Source of the DNA: Fratercula arctica
Lineage: Eukaryota; Chordata; Aves; Charadriiformes; Alcidae
DNA length: 64,000 bases
Direction of reading: 5' to 3'
Assembly (NCBI GenBank): GCA_947846985.1
Contig: CANTUZ010000004.1
Span: 79,618,159-79,682,158, forward strand
Shown here: positions 10,993 through 24,600 of the stretch, piece after piece
How positions within the stretch are numbered: position 1 is the stretch's first letter
How the letters are laid out: every line of letters starts with the position of its first letter
Program-made: the position numbers and the translations under genes
Notes under the pieces: generated by a model
What the model saw: the letters and a program-made list of their open reading frames with translations, nothing else
What the model was told of the DNA's origin: nothing
Database searches by the model: none

Positions 10993-12219
10993 GTAAACAT
11001 TACAAGCAACTACATCTCTCGGAGCAGACTCCGAAAGCAAGATATGTGGAGACAGGCAATTCCATCTACATATGAGGTATAAAGAAACTGGTATCTTCAA
11101 GTCTTGGTGCTTGTGCACATCCTAGGGGCAGAAAATTGGCTACAGCAGAAACTAACCTGGCTGGGAACGTAGGCATCTTCAAGGCCGGGTATCAGTGAAG
11201 TTGAATGTGGGAAGTCCGATTTTTCGACTACTTATGTCTCGGTATCAGACCCCTGAGATCAAGCTGTTACAGACTAAGTATATTTTTTGTTTTAGAAAGC
11301 AAAACTGGAGAAAAAGAAAGATCTGAAAATATGTGGATTCCTTCAGAAATGTTCAGTGTAGTACACAAGTTACGACATTTCAAAGTTCTGTAACTATATT
11401 AAGCAAGATCAAGTTTCTTTCCTGAATGTTTCTTTGCAAAATATTATGCCCAAAGGAGAAAAACATCTTTTGCACATCTTAAATTATAGAGTAATATTGG
11501 AGAAGAATTGTCTAAGTCTTAATTGACTTAATTGACTAAGACTCAGCCTAAATTCAGATATAAAATGTTCAGAAAATAACTGAAAAAAACAAAGGTATTT
11601 TATAAATTTGTATGAAAATGATAAACTTCTTAAAGGCTCCCTTCGAAGTTGAATCCTCTGCTTGCTTTCAGATGCTCAGATCCCTCAGCATAGATGCCTC
11701 TACCCATTCACAATAGCATAATCTAATTTGCAGGCGTAGTTTAACTTCATTTGGAGAAACAATTTTGACAGCAATGTGCAACCGCCTCAGGGTGGGAACA
11801 GCAGATCCTACTGAAGCCAGATGTTCATGGGATAAGTCCAGACAAACTCCTTAGCGACTTAGGGACTTCACTGCATCTTGAGACACAGTTCAGTGCCAGT
11901 ACTTTTCCTTGTTTTGTTGACAGATATTGGCTCCTCCCAAATTAAGTAAAAGTTACTACATTTGTCTGGAGGAGAAAAGAAAATATTTAAAACTTGCAGT
12001 AGTTTATTGAAAAGGTAAAGCTTTGAAGCTATTTAAGAAAAAGTGTCCAGCAGTGCCTCTAGGCTATCTACATGCTAAAACAGATGAAAGCAAAAAGGAG
12101 AAAATTAGTACTTGGAGAGAGGAAGAAACATTGTTTGTAGCCTTCTTGCTGATATGGCTTTTATACATACAGTGTTCTGAGGTGTATTCTCTTACCCTGG
12201 ATGTTTCACATTTAAGATG
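10993..12219. other. Unique AT-rich sequence
   Basis: No repeat or gene is called. One acceptor-like site (tttttgttttag) at about 11283-11295 precedes a short open stretch, but its phase does not fit the upstream candidate exons and no donor follows. Confidence 0.45.
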
Positions 12220-13125
12220 TAAGAGTGTATGCTCAGCAAGTTCACTGATGATACCAAACTGGGTGGGGTGGCTGACACCCCAGAGGGCCATGCTGCCATC
12301 CAACGTGACCTAGACAGGCTGGAGAGCTGAGCAGAGAAGAACCTAATGAGGTTCAACAAGGACAAGTGTAGGGTCCTGCACCTGGGGAGGAAGAGTGTCA
12401 GGCACCGGTATAGGTTAGGGGTGGACCTGCTGGAAAGCAGCTGTGAAGGAAAGGATCTGGGGGTCTTGGTAGACAGTAGATTATCCACGAGCCAGCAATG
12501 TGCCCATGTTGCCAAGAAGGCCAACAGAATTCTGGGCTGCGTAGGGAAGAGTGTGGCCAGCAGGTCAAGGGAGGTCATTCTCCCCCTCTACTCTGCACCG
12601 GTGAGGCCACAGCTGGAATACTGTGTCCAGCTCTGGGCTCCCCAGTTCAAGAGAGACAGGGAACTACTGGAGAGAGTCCAGCGGAGGGCAACAAAGAGGA
12701 TAGAGGGGTTGGAGCATCTCCCTTATGAGGAAAGGCTGAGAGAGCTGGGACTCTTTAGCCTGGAGAAGAGAAGGCTGAGGGGGGACCTTATTAATGTTTA
12801 CAAGTATCTAAAGGGTGGGTTTAAGGAGGATGGAGCCAGACTCTTTTCAGTGGTTCCCAGTAACAGGAGGAGGGGTAATGGGTGCAAGTTGGAACATAGG
12901 AAGTTCCCATCAAATATGAGGAAAAGCTTCTTTACGGTGAGGGTGACAGAGCCCTGGAACAGGCTGCCCAGGGAGGGTGTGGGGTCCCTTCTCCGGAGAC
13001 TTTCAAGCCCCGCCTGGATGCAGCCCTGAGCGATGTGCTCTGGGCAATCCTGCTTTAGCAGGGGAGTGGGACGAGATGATCTCTAGAGGTCCCTTCCAAC
13101 TCTGAAAAATTCCGTGATTCCGTGA
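12220..13125 (+). mobile_element. CR1: CR1 LINE, 5'-truncated, best-preserved copy
   Basis: This roughly 0.9 kb CR1 copy is truncated at its 5' end just before the reverse-transcriptase catalytic box, seen here as FTDDTKLGG where many copies have FADD. It runs through the C-terminal part of ORF2 and the short 3' UTR ('gtcccttccaactctg') to a tandem tail of ATTCCGTG units. There is no poly(A), as usual for CR1. It differs in subfamily from the 4.6, 24.8 and 34.5 kb copies, using 'aggctgcccagggag' and 'agcaggggagtgggacgag' versions of the 3' end. The long open frame suggests it is among the younger insertions in the window. Confidence 0.97.
12346..13029 (+). pseudogene. CR1 ORF2 C-terminal remnant (reverse transcriptase end)
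   Basis: The frame is 227 codons from an internal Met ([14 protein letters not shown]) to the natural ORF2 end, ...SSPAWMQP then TGA. It covers the region after the RT palm, with the family-typical [23 protein letters not shown] and [15 protein letters not shown] blocks. The same frame is open upstream from about 12223 except for one TGA at 12328-12330, where the family codes Trp. The endonuclease and most of the RT are missing because of 5' truncation. The product cannot be functional and no host role is inferred. Confidence 0.9.
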
Positions 13126-15029
13126 AGATTAACACCTGAAGGAAAAATAAGAGAGGATTTAGGAGAAGATGGTCTTGGGATGAAGAACCTGCCATCTTTC
13201 CTTCAGGTTTAGAAGTTGTACTTTAACGCTGTCCTGAAAAACATTAGGATAATATTTGTTGAAACATAAATAGCATTATAAGATCCATGAAGCTCTAATA
13301 ACAGAAATAAGTTAGGTTCGCTGGGCAAAATGCAATGAGGGCCATCGCAAAAACTGTCCTAGCAGATGCAACCAGCTTTTACTTCTCTGTTGCACAAATA
13401 GTACGATGCCTAGTACCTTGCTGCGGGCCTTTATCAGCTGCATATGTATATGCAGCACTGTTTTAATTAGCCTGAAGATTCAAGGCTTAGAAGGAATAGC
13501 AGGGGTCTCTAATTATCTTCACAAACTAGTGATCTGCCCAGAAAATGAGGAATGAATAAGCATTACGCAGTCAGAGGCCAGTATTCAATCACACAGAGAA
13601 GCAGGAAGAGTGGAAGATAAAGAAATGCAATTTTCACTGACTTGTCTGGGCCTTGGGAATTACTAAAAATAGTCCTTCTTTAGTGAAATATACCAACTCT
13701 AGATAGAGAGATTTTTGGTTTATTCTTATCAGTAGTGTTGGGCTAGATATTTTAAGATAATTTTTTTTCTCACGTCTGTGCCGTATTTCTGATATCTTTA
13801 TTTTAAATGTATTTGGCCAGGCATCAGTAGCATTTCTTGAAGGACTCTTAGGAGAATGTTTTCCAAGCATTGTTTATAATTTTTCAGTCCAAGTTCTAGG
13901 AAAATAAAGACTATTCTTTCCTTCCCTTGAAAAAAATGTATGACATTGAGATTTAAATTGTTGCTATTCACAAACTGGCCTTGACAAAAAAAAGACTGAG
14001 GATTATCTCTTTAGCAACTTTTGAATCAAAGCTGCATTATTGATATGAAGCTAAAAAGGCTTAGCAGTTCTTTATATAATTAAAAGCAACTGTTATTATG
14101 GAAATTTTTCGGAACAGCTGTTGTATTGGAAGAAAGGTTGCACTCTTCTCTATCAGTAATCCCTTTAAATCTCTGACATGATTCATAGCTCCTCAAACAA
14201 TGCCGGTAAATTAAACAAAACTGGATGCCTTCCATACATATATTTATTACTTGCACCCCTATCAGCAAGTCATGTAAGAATGCAATAACAGAACTCACAT
14301 TGGCTAGTGAAAGTCGTGTGAGTGTCCCTGTTTATGGACTTTATTTTCGTTTTCTAAGATACTAATTTTTGCCCCAAAATGGTGTCTGGCTTCTTGATGA
14401 TACAAGCACTGGCCCAAAGAGCTTACAATCGCTACTTTATTCTTGGTCAAGGGTAACAGATTGTAAGGAAAGGATAGACCTTGCTGAGTTTTGTAAAGGC
14501 TAGAGACAGTTTTGAATTGGATAAAAAGCTTTAGCTCTTTATGAATTTCTACCTTTCCTTGTGGAGAGTGGAAAGAGATTTTTCCTCCTGGCTGGAAGGA
14601 AGCAGCGTATCGGTACCACGGTGGAGGTTTTCATTTCATTCCTGGCTTTCAAGCCAGGGAGAGCTTGGGAAAGGGGAGAATGACCAGCCATGATGGTTTT
14701 TTTTTTTTTTCCTCAAAGGGAAAGAAGTACTGGGGAGCAGAAGAAAGCAAAAAAGAAAGCAGCTGTGGGCCGCAAAGATGAGAATTGGTGAATACCTTCC
14801 TGGGTGTCAGAGCGTACAGATGTAGTGTGTTTGGAAGATGTGAGGGAACTCAGAAACAAAGCAGCCTGGGCTTGTATAGAAGCAAGAAGATGCTTCTTTT
14901 TCAAAGTCCGGCTACTGGGGTGGAATAACCCCATTCAAGAAATGCCGGACTGGGACTGTGTGGGGGAGGAGCAGTGCTGGAGACTGAATCTGCAGGCGTC
15001 CTGCTGGCAAATGGAAAACGAGCCAGCAG
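13126..15029. other. Unique sequence, no gene seen
   Basis: The sequence is mostly AT-rich, with a T run at 14697-14710 and a small perfect hairpin (CCTGGCTT TC AAGCCAGG) near 14640-14658. The stretch at 14560-15029 is somewhat richer in G and purines, but no repeat or coding signal was identified there. Confidence 0.45.
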
Positions 15030-15435
15030 TGCCCTCGTGGCAGTGAAAGCAAACCGTGTGCAGCTCTCCTGGGGACGGTACAGCCATCAGGTCAAGAGAA
15101 GAGATGATTTTTCCTTAGTTAGCACATGTGAAGCCAAATCCAGACTCCTGTGTGTAGTTTTGGATTCCTCAGCGCAGGAAGACATTGGCAAACTAGAGAG
15201 AGTCCATCCAAGCTCCACGAACGTGGTTAGGGGGCTGGAGCACATGATGGACAGTGAGAAGCTGAGAGCAGTGTTTGCCTACAAGAGAAGGGCAAGGCTT
15301 TCTACACTTCTCTGATTGCTGTCTTCACCTGCTTAAGGAGACATTGTTAAGGATGCAGAGGCTCTTCGCAGAGGTGCACAGCAAAACAACAAGAGGCAGT
15401 GCAACACATTCAGGAAGGGAAATTTTTACTTCATA
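15030..15435 (+). mobile_element. CR1: Highly decayed CR1 LINE copy
   Basis: A series of blocks in correct CR1 order survives: 'aagcaaaccgtgtgcag', 'gtcaagagaagagatgat', 'gtagttttggattcctcag', 'gaagacattggcaaactag', 'aggggctggagcacatgatg', then a 3' part where 'aggctcttcgcagaggtgca' matches the 'ctcttttcagtggttccca' block. Divergence and indels are much greater than in the 12.2 kb copy, so this is an old insertion. The open frame at 14974-15315 is an accident of this fossil. Confidence 0.7.
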
Positions 15436-17269
15436 AGAAAAACAAGAATTCATGAAGAGGGGTTAAGCACAGCAAGCATGTGAAATCTCCAACCTTGGAG
15501 AATACTCCTGGGGAAAACCCCGGGAAATCTGATCTCACTTTGAAGATCTCCTTGCTTTGAGTGGGACGTTGGACCAGGGGAACAGCAGAGATCTCTTCCA
15601 GTCGGCGTGTTTCTTTGAGCCTAAGATACACACTGTTCCTCAACCAGATTTCTCTTGCTGTGTTTTTGAGTTTTGTGTGAAATCCGTCATCTTAAACAAA
15701 TTTCAAATTGTATTTTGCACATGCTGCAGCCCTTATTTATTTTTTCCCCTTAATGAAATAGTATATCTAAGAGGTGTTGGCAGAGGACTGTCAGTAAAGG
15801 GTTGCTGATTAAACTGCTATAGCAGTAAGAGATGAACTTCTGTGCAATAAAGGTTCTCATGATTTGTGAAGTGGGGGGAATGTTGATTTGACAGCAAGGT
15901 TATTTGGCAGGGTAGAACCTGATAGAAGCTGATGAGGAAGGTGTTTGCCAGCAATACAGGAATGTTCAAAAAGGACAAAACCTTGCTTTTGGATGCACTT
16001 TTTCAGTTTAAGGGTTGGCAACACTGCAGTACTAGGAATGATTTATTCCTTTTGCCTTCAGATGTTTTGAATTCTCTTTACTGTATTTCAGCTTTTGCCC
16101 TTGGTTGCCTCATGTAGACTTCATAAATGGTGAGAATTTTGTATTACTAGAGTGTGGCCCATCGCAGGCTAATGAGGCTTGTTGAGAAAATAGTGGTGAA
16201 CTGCGCCTATTCTACTACCCACCTTAAGTCAAATCTAAGGAAAAGAGAAGTTGTGTATATGGTGAATAAAAGTGTCAGCACTGTAAAAGGTTTTAGACAC
16301 TGGAGTAATTAGGGAAAGGTTAATGTTGGTTACTAGTAAGTAGAATCTGGTGAAGAAAAAAAAAACCTGAAAGAACTGCATAAAATAAAAAGAAAACCGG
16401 CCTCTAACTGGACTTCAGAAGCATACTGGATGAGGATTTATAGGATTTGTATCTACAACCAACATGAATAATATCTGAATCATGAAAGTACACAATAAGA
16501 AGCTGCCCAAAGATATAACTGACTACAGTGGTCTTGGGTTTGAGCAGACTGCTCTCTTGAAAAGTCCCTGCACACTTTTTGTAGTAGTGGGAAGCTTCCA
16601 CAGTGGCTCACAAGAGATTACGTAAAATATTTACACAATTAGAATAAAAACTGTTGGAAGTCAGGGTGATCATTAAATGTCTTATTTTATATTTATTTTT
16701 TTCACAGGGGGAAAGATCTTTCTTTGACCATCTGTAGGCTGATTTACCAGAAAGGAAAACTTACACCATCAAGTTATGACAGAGGAAGGGATGCAAGCCC
16801 CTAAAAAAGAATCAGTGATACCATGTAGGTAAGAACAACATTACCTAGATCATTATCTGGGTGGAAAATTGAAGTTTTTAAGTCTTTTTTTTTTTTTTTT
16901 TTAAACTGAGAATGTATATCAGTCTATATCTCAGTTAATCCAGTAGGGCTTCTTTTCAAAAACTAGGGATTGGCTTCTATGAATTGTGTGTCATCTAGAG
17001 TATTTTCAGCAATCTGGTTGATGAACTGTCTCTCAGGTGTCAGCAACCAAAAGGTTTAGAGCTTTTCTCTAGAACCTTGTCAACACTCTTCATTTTCTGA
17101 CTTGCAGCAAGAAGTAAATAAAGTCAGTAAAGTTTTTCAGTAATTGGGGTAATATGTTCCCTGTGGTTAACACAGCCGAGCAGGTGGGCAGCCTCCTTTC
17201 ACATCAGCTGCATCATCCAAACAATCTCCAAACAAAGGGTATGATGAATTATGTTGTGAGGAGAGCTGT
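15436..17269. other. Unique AT-rich sequence
   Basis: No repeat family or coding exon was recognised. There is a T run at 16886-16902. Open frames at 15557-15808, 15932-16117 and 16404-16601 are short and not protein-like. Confidence 0.45.
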
Positions 17270-17420
17270 CTGCCAAGGCGCCGTGGGATTAGGGTTAAGA
17301 CTGGTCTTATTTAACATCTTCATTAATGATCTGGAAGAGGGAGTAAGCAGACCATTAATTAAATTGGCAGATATTACACGGAAATAACTCTAAGATCCTA
17401 GCTAGACTAGAAGCAAAGGC
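17270..17420 (+). mobile_element. CR1: Old LINE (CR1-type) reverse-transcriptase fragment
   Basis: The translated block LVLFNIFINDLEEGV matches the RT region just before the catalytic box of CR1-type LINEs. The expected continuation to the FADD box has decayed (LADITRK), followed by a stop. It is an isolated internal piece with no recognisable 3' end nearby, so it is old and broken. Limits are approximate. Confidence 0.65.
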
Positions 17421-20400
17421 AGACTAAACCCAAAGACAGATTTTAAGAAAGTAAGAGTAATTTGGGAAAACAGCTTCTCTTTGGCCACAACCACACCTGG
17501 GTCATTTTACAGATTGTGACTGCGAGTACATTTGTATCATCCGCACATTTAAACACTGTTTATTTTACAATTAAACACTCGGTAGCTTGAGAGAAGTAAC
17601 AGCTACATAAGATTCAGGGTTTCCTTGTTCTTAGCAGGGATAAGGGGGTAAGATAGTAGAGGCAGCATGGTTTGGTTTGTTACTTCATCAAAAGAGTGCG
17701 CTACAGCATACCTTTAGACAGAGTTTAAGTGATCCTGTCTACTCTGCACCTTTCCCTGTCACTATCAGTATCCTTTTACCCATACAGTAATTTTTGCCCA
17801 TTCCTAAAACATTGAAGTGACCAGGGCTAAGAGAGGCACTTGATAGACGCCTCTACATACACCCTAATTTGATACTTGTAACTTTTTTAGATCTTTCAGG
17901 TGGTTTAGTTTACTTCATATTTTTACAAGTAGCTTTTAATCAGAATTTCATGTGATTTAATAATGTTACCAAACCTGTTGGATTATAAGATTTTCTAGAA
18001 AAAATGGGGTTTGGGAATTAATTCTCCTTTAATTCCTTACTGTATTAATGCTGTATCAGCAGTTTCATGATTTTGATAGGGTTCCATATCGATCTATCCA
18101 TGCTGCAATCACCGCTATAGTCTAGTTTCCCTTTTAAAATTTATTTATAAAAGAAAAATGAAACTCATTATTTGTTATATGCCAATTTTACACAAGGTCT
18201 TGTAAAGCGCACAAAAGAATAGCGATGATCAGCAGCTCTAAAAATCAGGCATATACAATCAAACAACACAGAATAAAAACCTGCTTGATTTTTGTAGAAG
18301 TTGTGAATGTACTTCGTGTGTAATGTTCTGTACGGACTGCACAAATGGAGCGTCTGCCCTCTATGTCAGCGAGACAGAGCTGGCTAGGACACAGCGGTGT
18401 GGACTCCATGCATTTCCCGTGGAAAAGTCAGTTGTTTCTGTAAGTCGTGGATAAATCCGCACAGCGTGGGTTAAGTTGGAAATAAGCAGCGTATCTGTAG
18501 GACACAATATTGCGGTTCTTGTGGTGCTGGGAAGTCTCCTTTAGTTGTACTTGCGAGCAGAGGAGGCAGGCTCCTGATACAGCAGCGCTCTCAGGAGGAA
18601 GCTGGCAATATAGCACAATCTGAATAAGTCAAAAAACTAGAAAAGTATGACTGCAAGTGCATCTGTCAAACCGGGGGATGCAGAGAAAATGAGGTGGTGA
18701 CAGGTTGGGCAGAAAGAGAAATAGCATAATATGAAGTGAGTTAATGATGCCAGCAATTTTTAGCAGTCGAGAAGGTAAGGGCTGCAAAGGCAAGGTGGCA
18801 CTCCATGATTTATGTGCAAGAAGTAGGCAAGGTGATATTTTTTGAAGTGTATGTTTTAAGCTGCTAGGCTAAGTTCAGATGTTCAATCTCACTGTTGTTC
18901 AGGATATAATTATAAAAACTGCATTGCTGGAATTACGCGGTCATTCAGTGATTTGCTGTCTTTTGTGTTCCAGTCCCAATGAGATGACTTGCTATTAAGA
19001 AATATTTATTGCAAATCAAAGGGTTTGTTTTTCTTATGCCAGTTACATGCTAAAAAAGGTCCATTAGTTTCCATTGAATTATTACTCCTGACTTACCCTA
19101 TTAAAAGTAAAAAGTTTTAACTGAATTAAAAATACTTATTATAAAGATATATTTTTTAAAAAGATGTCATTTGTCCTGGCCCAAAATGCCTGTTATTTTC
19201 ATCCCACTCGTACGAAACTTTAACATGTGCTGGGTAGCAAAAATAAATCTTGCTATTCCAGGTACCTGAATTGTTATTCATACTAACAGGATAAATACTA
19301 AAGGAAATGAAAAGCAGGAGAAACTTAAATTTTCGTTATGAAAATCAGTGAAAATTGAAGAGGTATAAACTTTGACAAAAAGCTACAATATAACTCTAAA
19401 AATCTTCTAATAATGTGAAAAAATCAAGGGTTTTCTCACATTTCCTTGGCAAGAATTTATTTTCTGTGTCTGCTACACTTTGTTTCAAAGTATTTTTTTG
19501 CAAAAATGAGTGTACTTCATGGGTATTATATATGCAATGTATATTTTGTGAGCTGAGCAAGTATTGTTGGGATGAAGTGTATATTATAGATATAAAATAT
19601 TATTAGCATGACCTAGATTTGAAGACTTCTAACAATAAATTAAAGAAGGTGAAACAAATAGATCTGGGTATTATGTTAAAACAATGTTCATTTGACCATC
19701 CATATTTCCAGACTTATTTAGTATCTCCAACTACTATTTTCTTGCTAATCGTGGTCCTAGGTATAAGCTGCTGAAGCTTTCACTTTAGGTGGTGACTTCT
19801 TACTCTAAATGAGTTTGATATCTCTTCCTGAAGGGTGTCTAAACAATGTTTAACGATGAAACTTGAAGCTAAGGAAAGAAGTTATCCAGAGGGAATAGTA
19901 TTCAGTGCATTGTATATTAGGGGGCATTTAAAAATAGTAAATGACAGCTGTCAAAGGAAGCTTGTTGGAGTAAATCTGCAGTAAATAATAATAAATAATC
20001 TTGTAGCACAGCAGATCAGATTTTCAATAAGTAAGCAAATGGTCAGGTCAGCGTGTAGTACAGTCGTCACTGGTCACTCTGAGGATAGTAGCTTTTACAA
20101 TCGCAAAGCAAACGGGATGTGCATTCATCAGTGTATGACTGATGCGCTGACAGAACCCTAATTATGCCACGAACACAAGAATGCTGTAACGCAACTTCAC
20201 CAGAAGGGACTCAAGGCCATAAATATATTTTGCCAGCTGCTGTGTGGAAAGAAAACCTACTGCAGGAATTTGTTTTTTATGGGACTACCGACGAGGTGTT
20301 GATCATTGAATCGAGTCATGAATTCTCAAGATCATGGTAATCAGGGAGGGCTGAGCACCTATTTGATGTAGGAAACATCTGTTAAAGAATTTCTCCTGAG

Positions 20401-21563
20401 TCTCATCAGTAGTTGGCAAATCTCATTGCTTTGGCAATGTTTTCATTATCGCTGCATCTATAAAATGGCGTAACATGTTTTTTACTACTGTTCTTTTCTG
20501 TATTCTCAGTGCAAACTAAGAAGAGGTATTTTAATTGCAACTTCTTGTTAGAAGTTGAAACAATAGATAAAATAAAGTATTTTAGTGCTTTTCAACTGCA
20601 TGATCCTATATTGGAAGTTTCAATTTCTGTGCTAAGATAAATCACTGAGTATGAAAATAACCTGTATCTAATCTGTGAGTTACACATCTAGCTTTGTTTT
20701 AAAATGAAGATCTGGTTACTTTGGAAGTGAAGAAGTAGCTCTGTCCTTTAGTGTTGTAGTCTAAAAGTAGGTGTGCCATTGCAGGTACTTGCTTTTCTTT
20801 ACTCTGTACACAGAAAAAACAGGTCGCCTAATTAGCATCTATTAAGGACTTTCACTAATCTTAGAAAAGAAAGCTACAGAAGTAAAATAGGCTGGCCTGT
20901 AATAGGAATTAGTATGCTAAGCCAAATAAATAGCCTATTTATCTACTATTTTAAAGGAACTGACAATGGCCAGCATCAAATACTCCAGCAGAGTTGAAAC
21001 AGATTGCGCAGTGGGGACGTCTGTTTTAAAAAAAAGTAAAAAATTGGAAAGATTTTTCAGTTAGGCTGAGACTGAAATTACCTTTTCACATTGCGCGATA
21101 TCTCTTTAAAAGTATCAGTGCTAGAAAACTCAGGCCTGAGAACTTTAATACGCAGATAATTTATTATTTTTTGTGATGATTTTGAGGTCACTTTACCTCT
21201 AGGTCATTTTAAAGTAATCTACAGTTTTCTACACAAACCTCATGGACAAAGGAGATGCTTTTCAGTAAATCTTCCTTAGCAAAGGAATAGGGATGGAGGG
21301 AGGGAGAGATCTTGACTAAAAGATGTGTGATAAAAGCTAAAGTCATCAGGTTTTGAGTTGTGGTGCATGATCTGTGTGAAGTTTGAATAAAGGGATATAT
21401 AGTGTTATTTTTTTTCATTTCCTTGCTTTTATTGGTTTGTCATACCATCTGATATATCTCGCAGTACTCTAATTGCTTTACATATACGAAAATGTATTTT
21501 AATATTCTGTCTAATGTAACAATATTTTCATTAAATGTATGCTTTTTCCGTCTGCTGCTGTCA
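17421..21563. other. Unique AT-rich sequence
   Basis: About 4.1 kb was inspected for repeats, splice-bounded open segments and RNA genes without a supported call. There are only short A/T runs and scattered TAATNA-rich stretches. Confidence 0.45.
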
Positions 21564-21638
21564 CATAGAATCATAGAATGGTTAGACTTGGAAGGGATCT
21601 TAAAGATCATCTAGTTCCAACCCCCCTGCCAAGGGAAC
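21564..21638 (-). mobile_element. CR1: Very short CR1 3' end
   Basis: Minus-strand CR1 tail and 3' UTR only: on the + strand 'atagaatcatagaatggtt', then 'gacttggaagggatctta', 'aagatcatctagttccaa', 'cccccctgcc'. It carries two copies of the octamer-like tail. Severe 5' truncation to about 75 bp is common for CR1. Confidence 0.85.
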
Positions 21639-24600
21639 ATCATTGTTATCTTGTGGTGGAGAATTCAACACATTAATTATGTGCTTTATAATAATGCTAT
21701 CTTTTAACTTCAAGCTTATTTTCTTTCAATTTTCTTGAATGGCTCCTTGCTCTTACATTGTGGAAGAACATAAATAGATGCTCACGTTTACCTCTTCAGA
21801 TTCAACTTAGATTCATTGCTTTTTAGAAATTGTGAACAGTAGCAAAGAATTTCGTCTAGAACTGGAAGATTTTGGAGAAATGAATTGTGCATGCATTCTT
21901 GTCTTCCCTACAGCTTATCATACTTTAGGAGAACGACTAGACCTCCAGTTGACCTGGCTTTATCTAACTCCCTGATCCTTCCTCTTCTTTTTGTTCCTGC
22001 TCTCTACCGGTCACCATCCTCCATTCCTCAGTAATTGGTTTTTATGCATTAAGCTTTAGCAAACAAATACGTACTTTTGACTACGTACGGAATATCATCA
22101 TCTCTACTTGTGTGCTGTGTTGTCTCTAGTAGTCTGTTTCTTTAGAATTACTTTAATCTTTTGCTTCTCTCAAAAACAACCCCATATTGAACACTTGGTT
22201 AATAACTGTACTAACATCAGGGTTCCTAAAGTGAATAATATCTTCCTATCTAACATAAGGTTTTGTTGCTCCTGCAACTGAATCACAACTGCAAGGTCAC
22301 TGATGCAGGTAACGGGCCTGGCAAATACAGGTCACTGTCTGGGGGTAGTTGTGCCTGAATTCTTATAGGTAGGAAGATTACGTAGCAAAGCACTCGTGTT
22401 TTTTCTGTGGTGCCAGATGTACAAGTGGAAAAAGATCAGTGTTAACATGGGAACCCTAACTGTACCATTAAAGACATATCAACTGCCATGAAATATCTGA
22501 AGAATTAGTTACAAATCTGAGTTAGAGTAACTCTGGTAGAGGAAGGGAGCGACAAGGCTGTAGAAATTATCAATATTATAAAAATGACAAAAAAAATTTT
22601 TTAAAAAAAAGAAAGAAAAAAGAGGCAGACAGACAGTGGCAGGTGTCATCTTTGGGTCTGGAGTACCTTTATAGTCATCTGACTTGTGAATTTCTCCCAT
22701 TTATTACTATCAAAGAGAGGATGAAACAGCTTAGCTTCAAGGCAATACCTAAGCCGTTTACATCTAACTCCAAGCACCTGGCTCTCTTCGGAAAGAAAAG
22801 CGTTTCATCTGTCACTCTCCAGCTTGGAACTGGCAGTTCCCAGGCTCTGGTTGCCAGGTACGGTTACATCAGCTGGCACGAGACATTAGGCTCGCTGTTC
22901 AACCATCGCAGAGTTCTAGGGAAGAACTAAGTTCCCCTAGTTTTAAGAGTTAGTACTTTGGATTTCTTTAAACACTAAGGTTAATACTGCAGAAAGATTG
23001 ATAGCAAAGGATATAATAATGAGGTGGTTGTAATGGTTGCAAGCTTCTGGAATCCATCAAAGTCCATAGCAGAAGATCTTCCTTACGACAATTATGGTTT
23101 GTTCAGCCTGAATTCAAATGACGCCATACGTTCCTCAGTGGATTCCCATGTCACGTAGAGATGCATTGAGATAGACAATGCTAGAAAAAGAGGAAAGCTT
23201 CTCTAGATAGACAAGTAAGAAAAACAACACAGAGCGAGGGTTTTACTGAGTGCTATTTTACTATGCGTTAGAGCAGACCAGAGGTACATACGTGGGCAGG
23301 TACCACATCTCCATATCTCAGGTGAGGTGTAGTAATTAACAGCTGAGAAGTGGCTATCTCCAGCTGAGCTCTGAAAGAATATTCACAAGTAGCTTTTCTG
23401 AAACCATTCTGAGAAAGGAGTGTTGTTTATAGTGTTTAACAGTACCTAACCTGTTTTTAGAAAAAGCTTCAATTTGTTGTCCACAGAGTACTTAATGCAG
23501 TATAGCTAGACTCATAAAATTAGCTCAGAATAGGAAAAAAGGGGTCAAATATATTGTTTGCAATAAATAGATCCCAACCGTACCTCCTTTGTCTTTATTA
23601 TGCATACACTAGGGCTGAACTTGGCTCATTCTTCCTCTAGTTGATACTAACCTCCAGTTGCTGATGCCGTTATTAAGTTAATTGTTTGGATCATCAATCT
23701 GTGTCAATGAAGCTTTCAGAGTGCTTGATGAGATTTCAAGCATCAAGCTGTGAGGTATTAAAAAAATGATGAATTTACATCCAGGTAAAACGATGCCCTT
23801 CAGCTATAATAATGAATCACTACTTTGTTTACAAATGGGTATTCATCATGAGACACGGCAAGCACAGACATTTTTGAAGGGGAAAGGCATTAGTACAGTA
23901 AATGATCTCTGCAACTAAAGCTGAATACACAGCATGGTGAAAAAGGAGAGCATGTCAAATTATCTTTTCAGAAAGGAATTATGAATGCAAATTCACACTG
24001 GTGTTGCCTGACCCATATTTAAATATTAACAAAAGATACAATTCACTATTAAGATATCCTTTTTCATTAGAGACGAATCAACACAATATACTTCTTCTAA
24101 AAGTTTCATTGTTGAATAGAATTTCTCAGCATACACTTTTAGATCCTGGAGTAAATACTTAATCTTTTACTCGAAATGAAAGGCTACTTCCTCTAACAGG
24201 CAGGAGGTGCCAGTGGTCTACCTCCCACCATTCTGGCAGCCAAGGGGGATTGAACTCTGTTGGCTGTCCCTCCCCATGCCGCTTCTGCCATTGGTTGGGA
24301 AGATTGATCTCATTTTGTTAGGCCTGTCAGCCCAAATAACTGTGTGATCACATCACAGGTAAATTTAGTGCAATTAGTCTCACAAAGGCAGCGAAGATAC
24401 TACTGCACAGGCTCAAGCAGCCAGAAAACATGCACAGAATTGCCAGAGGCCTGATACTGTGATTGCCAGCAAATTACTAATACTGGGCAGATCAGAGTTG
24501 TCAGGATGCCCACCTGGGTGTAATCATACCTGCACCATGTCTTACAACTCTATATTTGGGAACTAACTTATTAGTGTTACAACTCCAGAGTCATCAGTAC

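Noticed and set aside
11284..11393. Exon with strong acceptor (ttttgttttag) at about 11.3 kb
   Set aside because: The frame that stays open does not match the phase of the upstream candidate exons, and no good donor follows.
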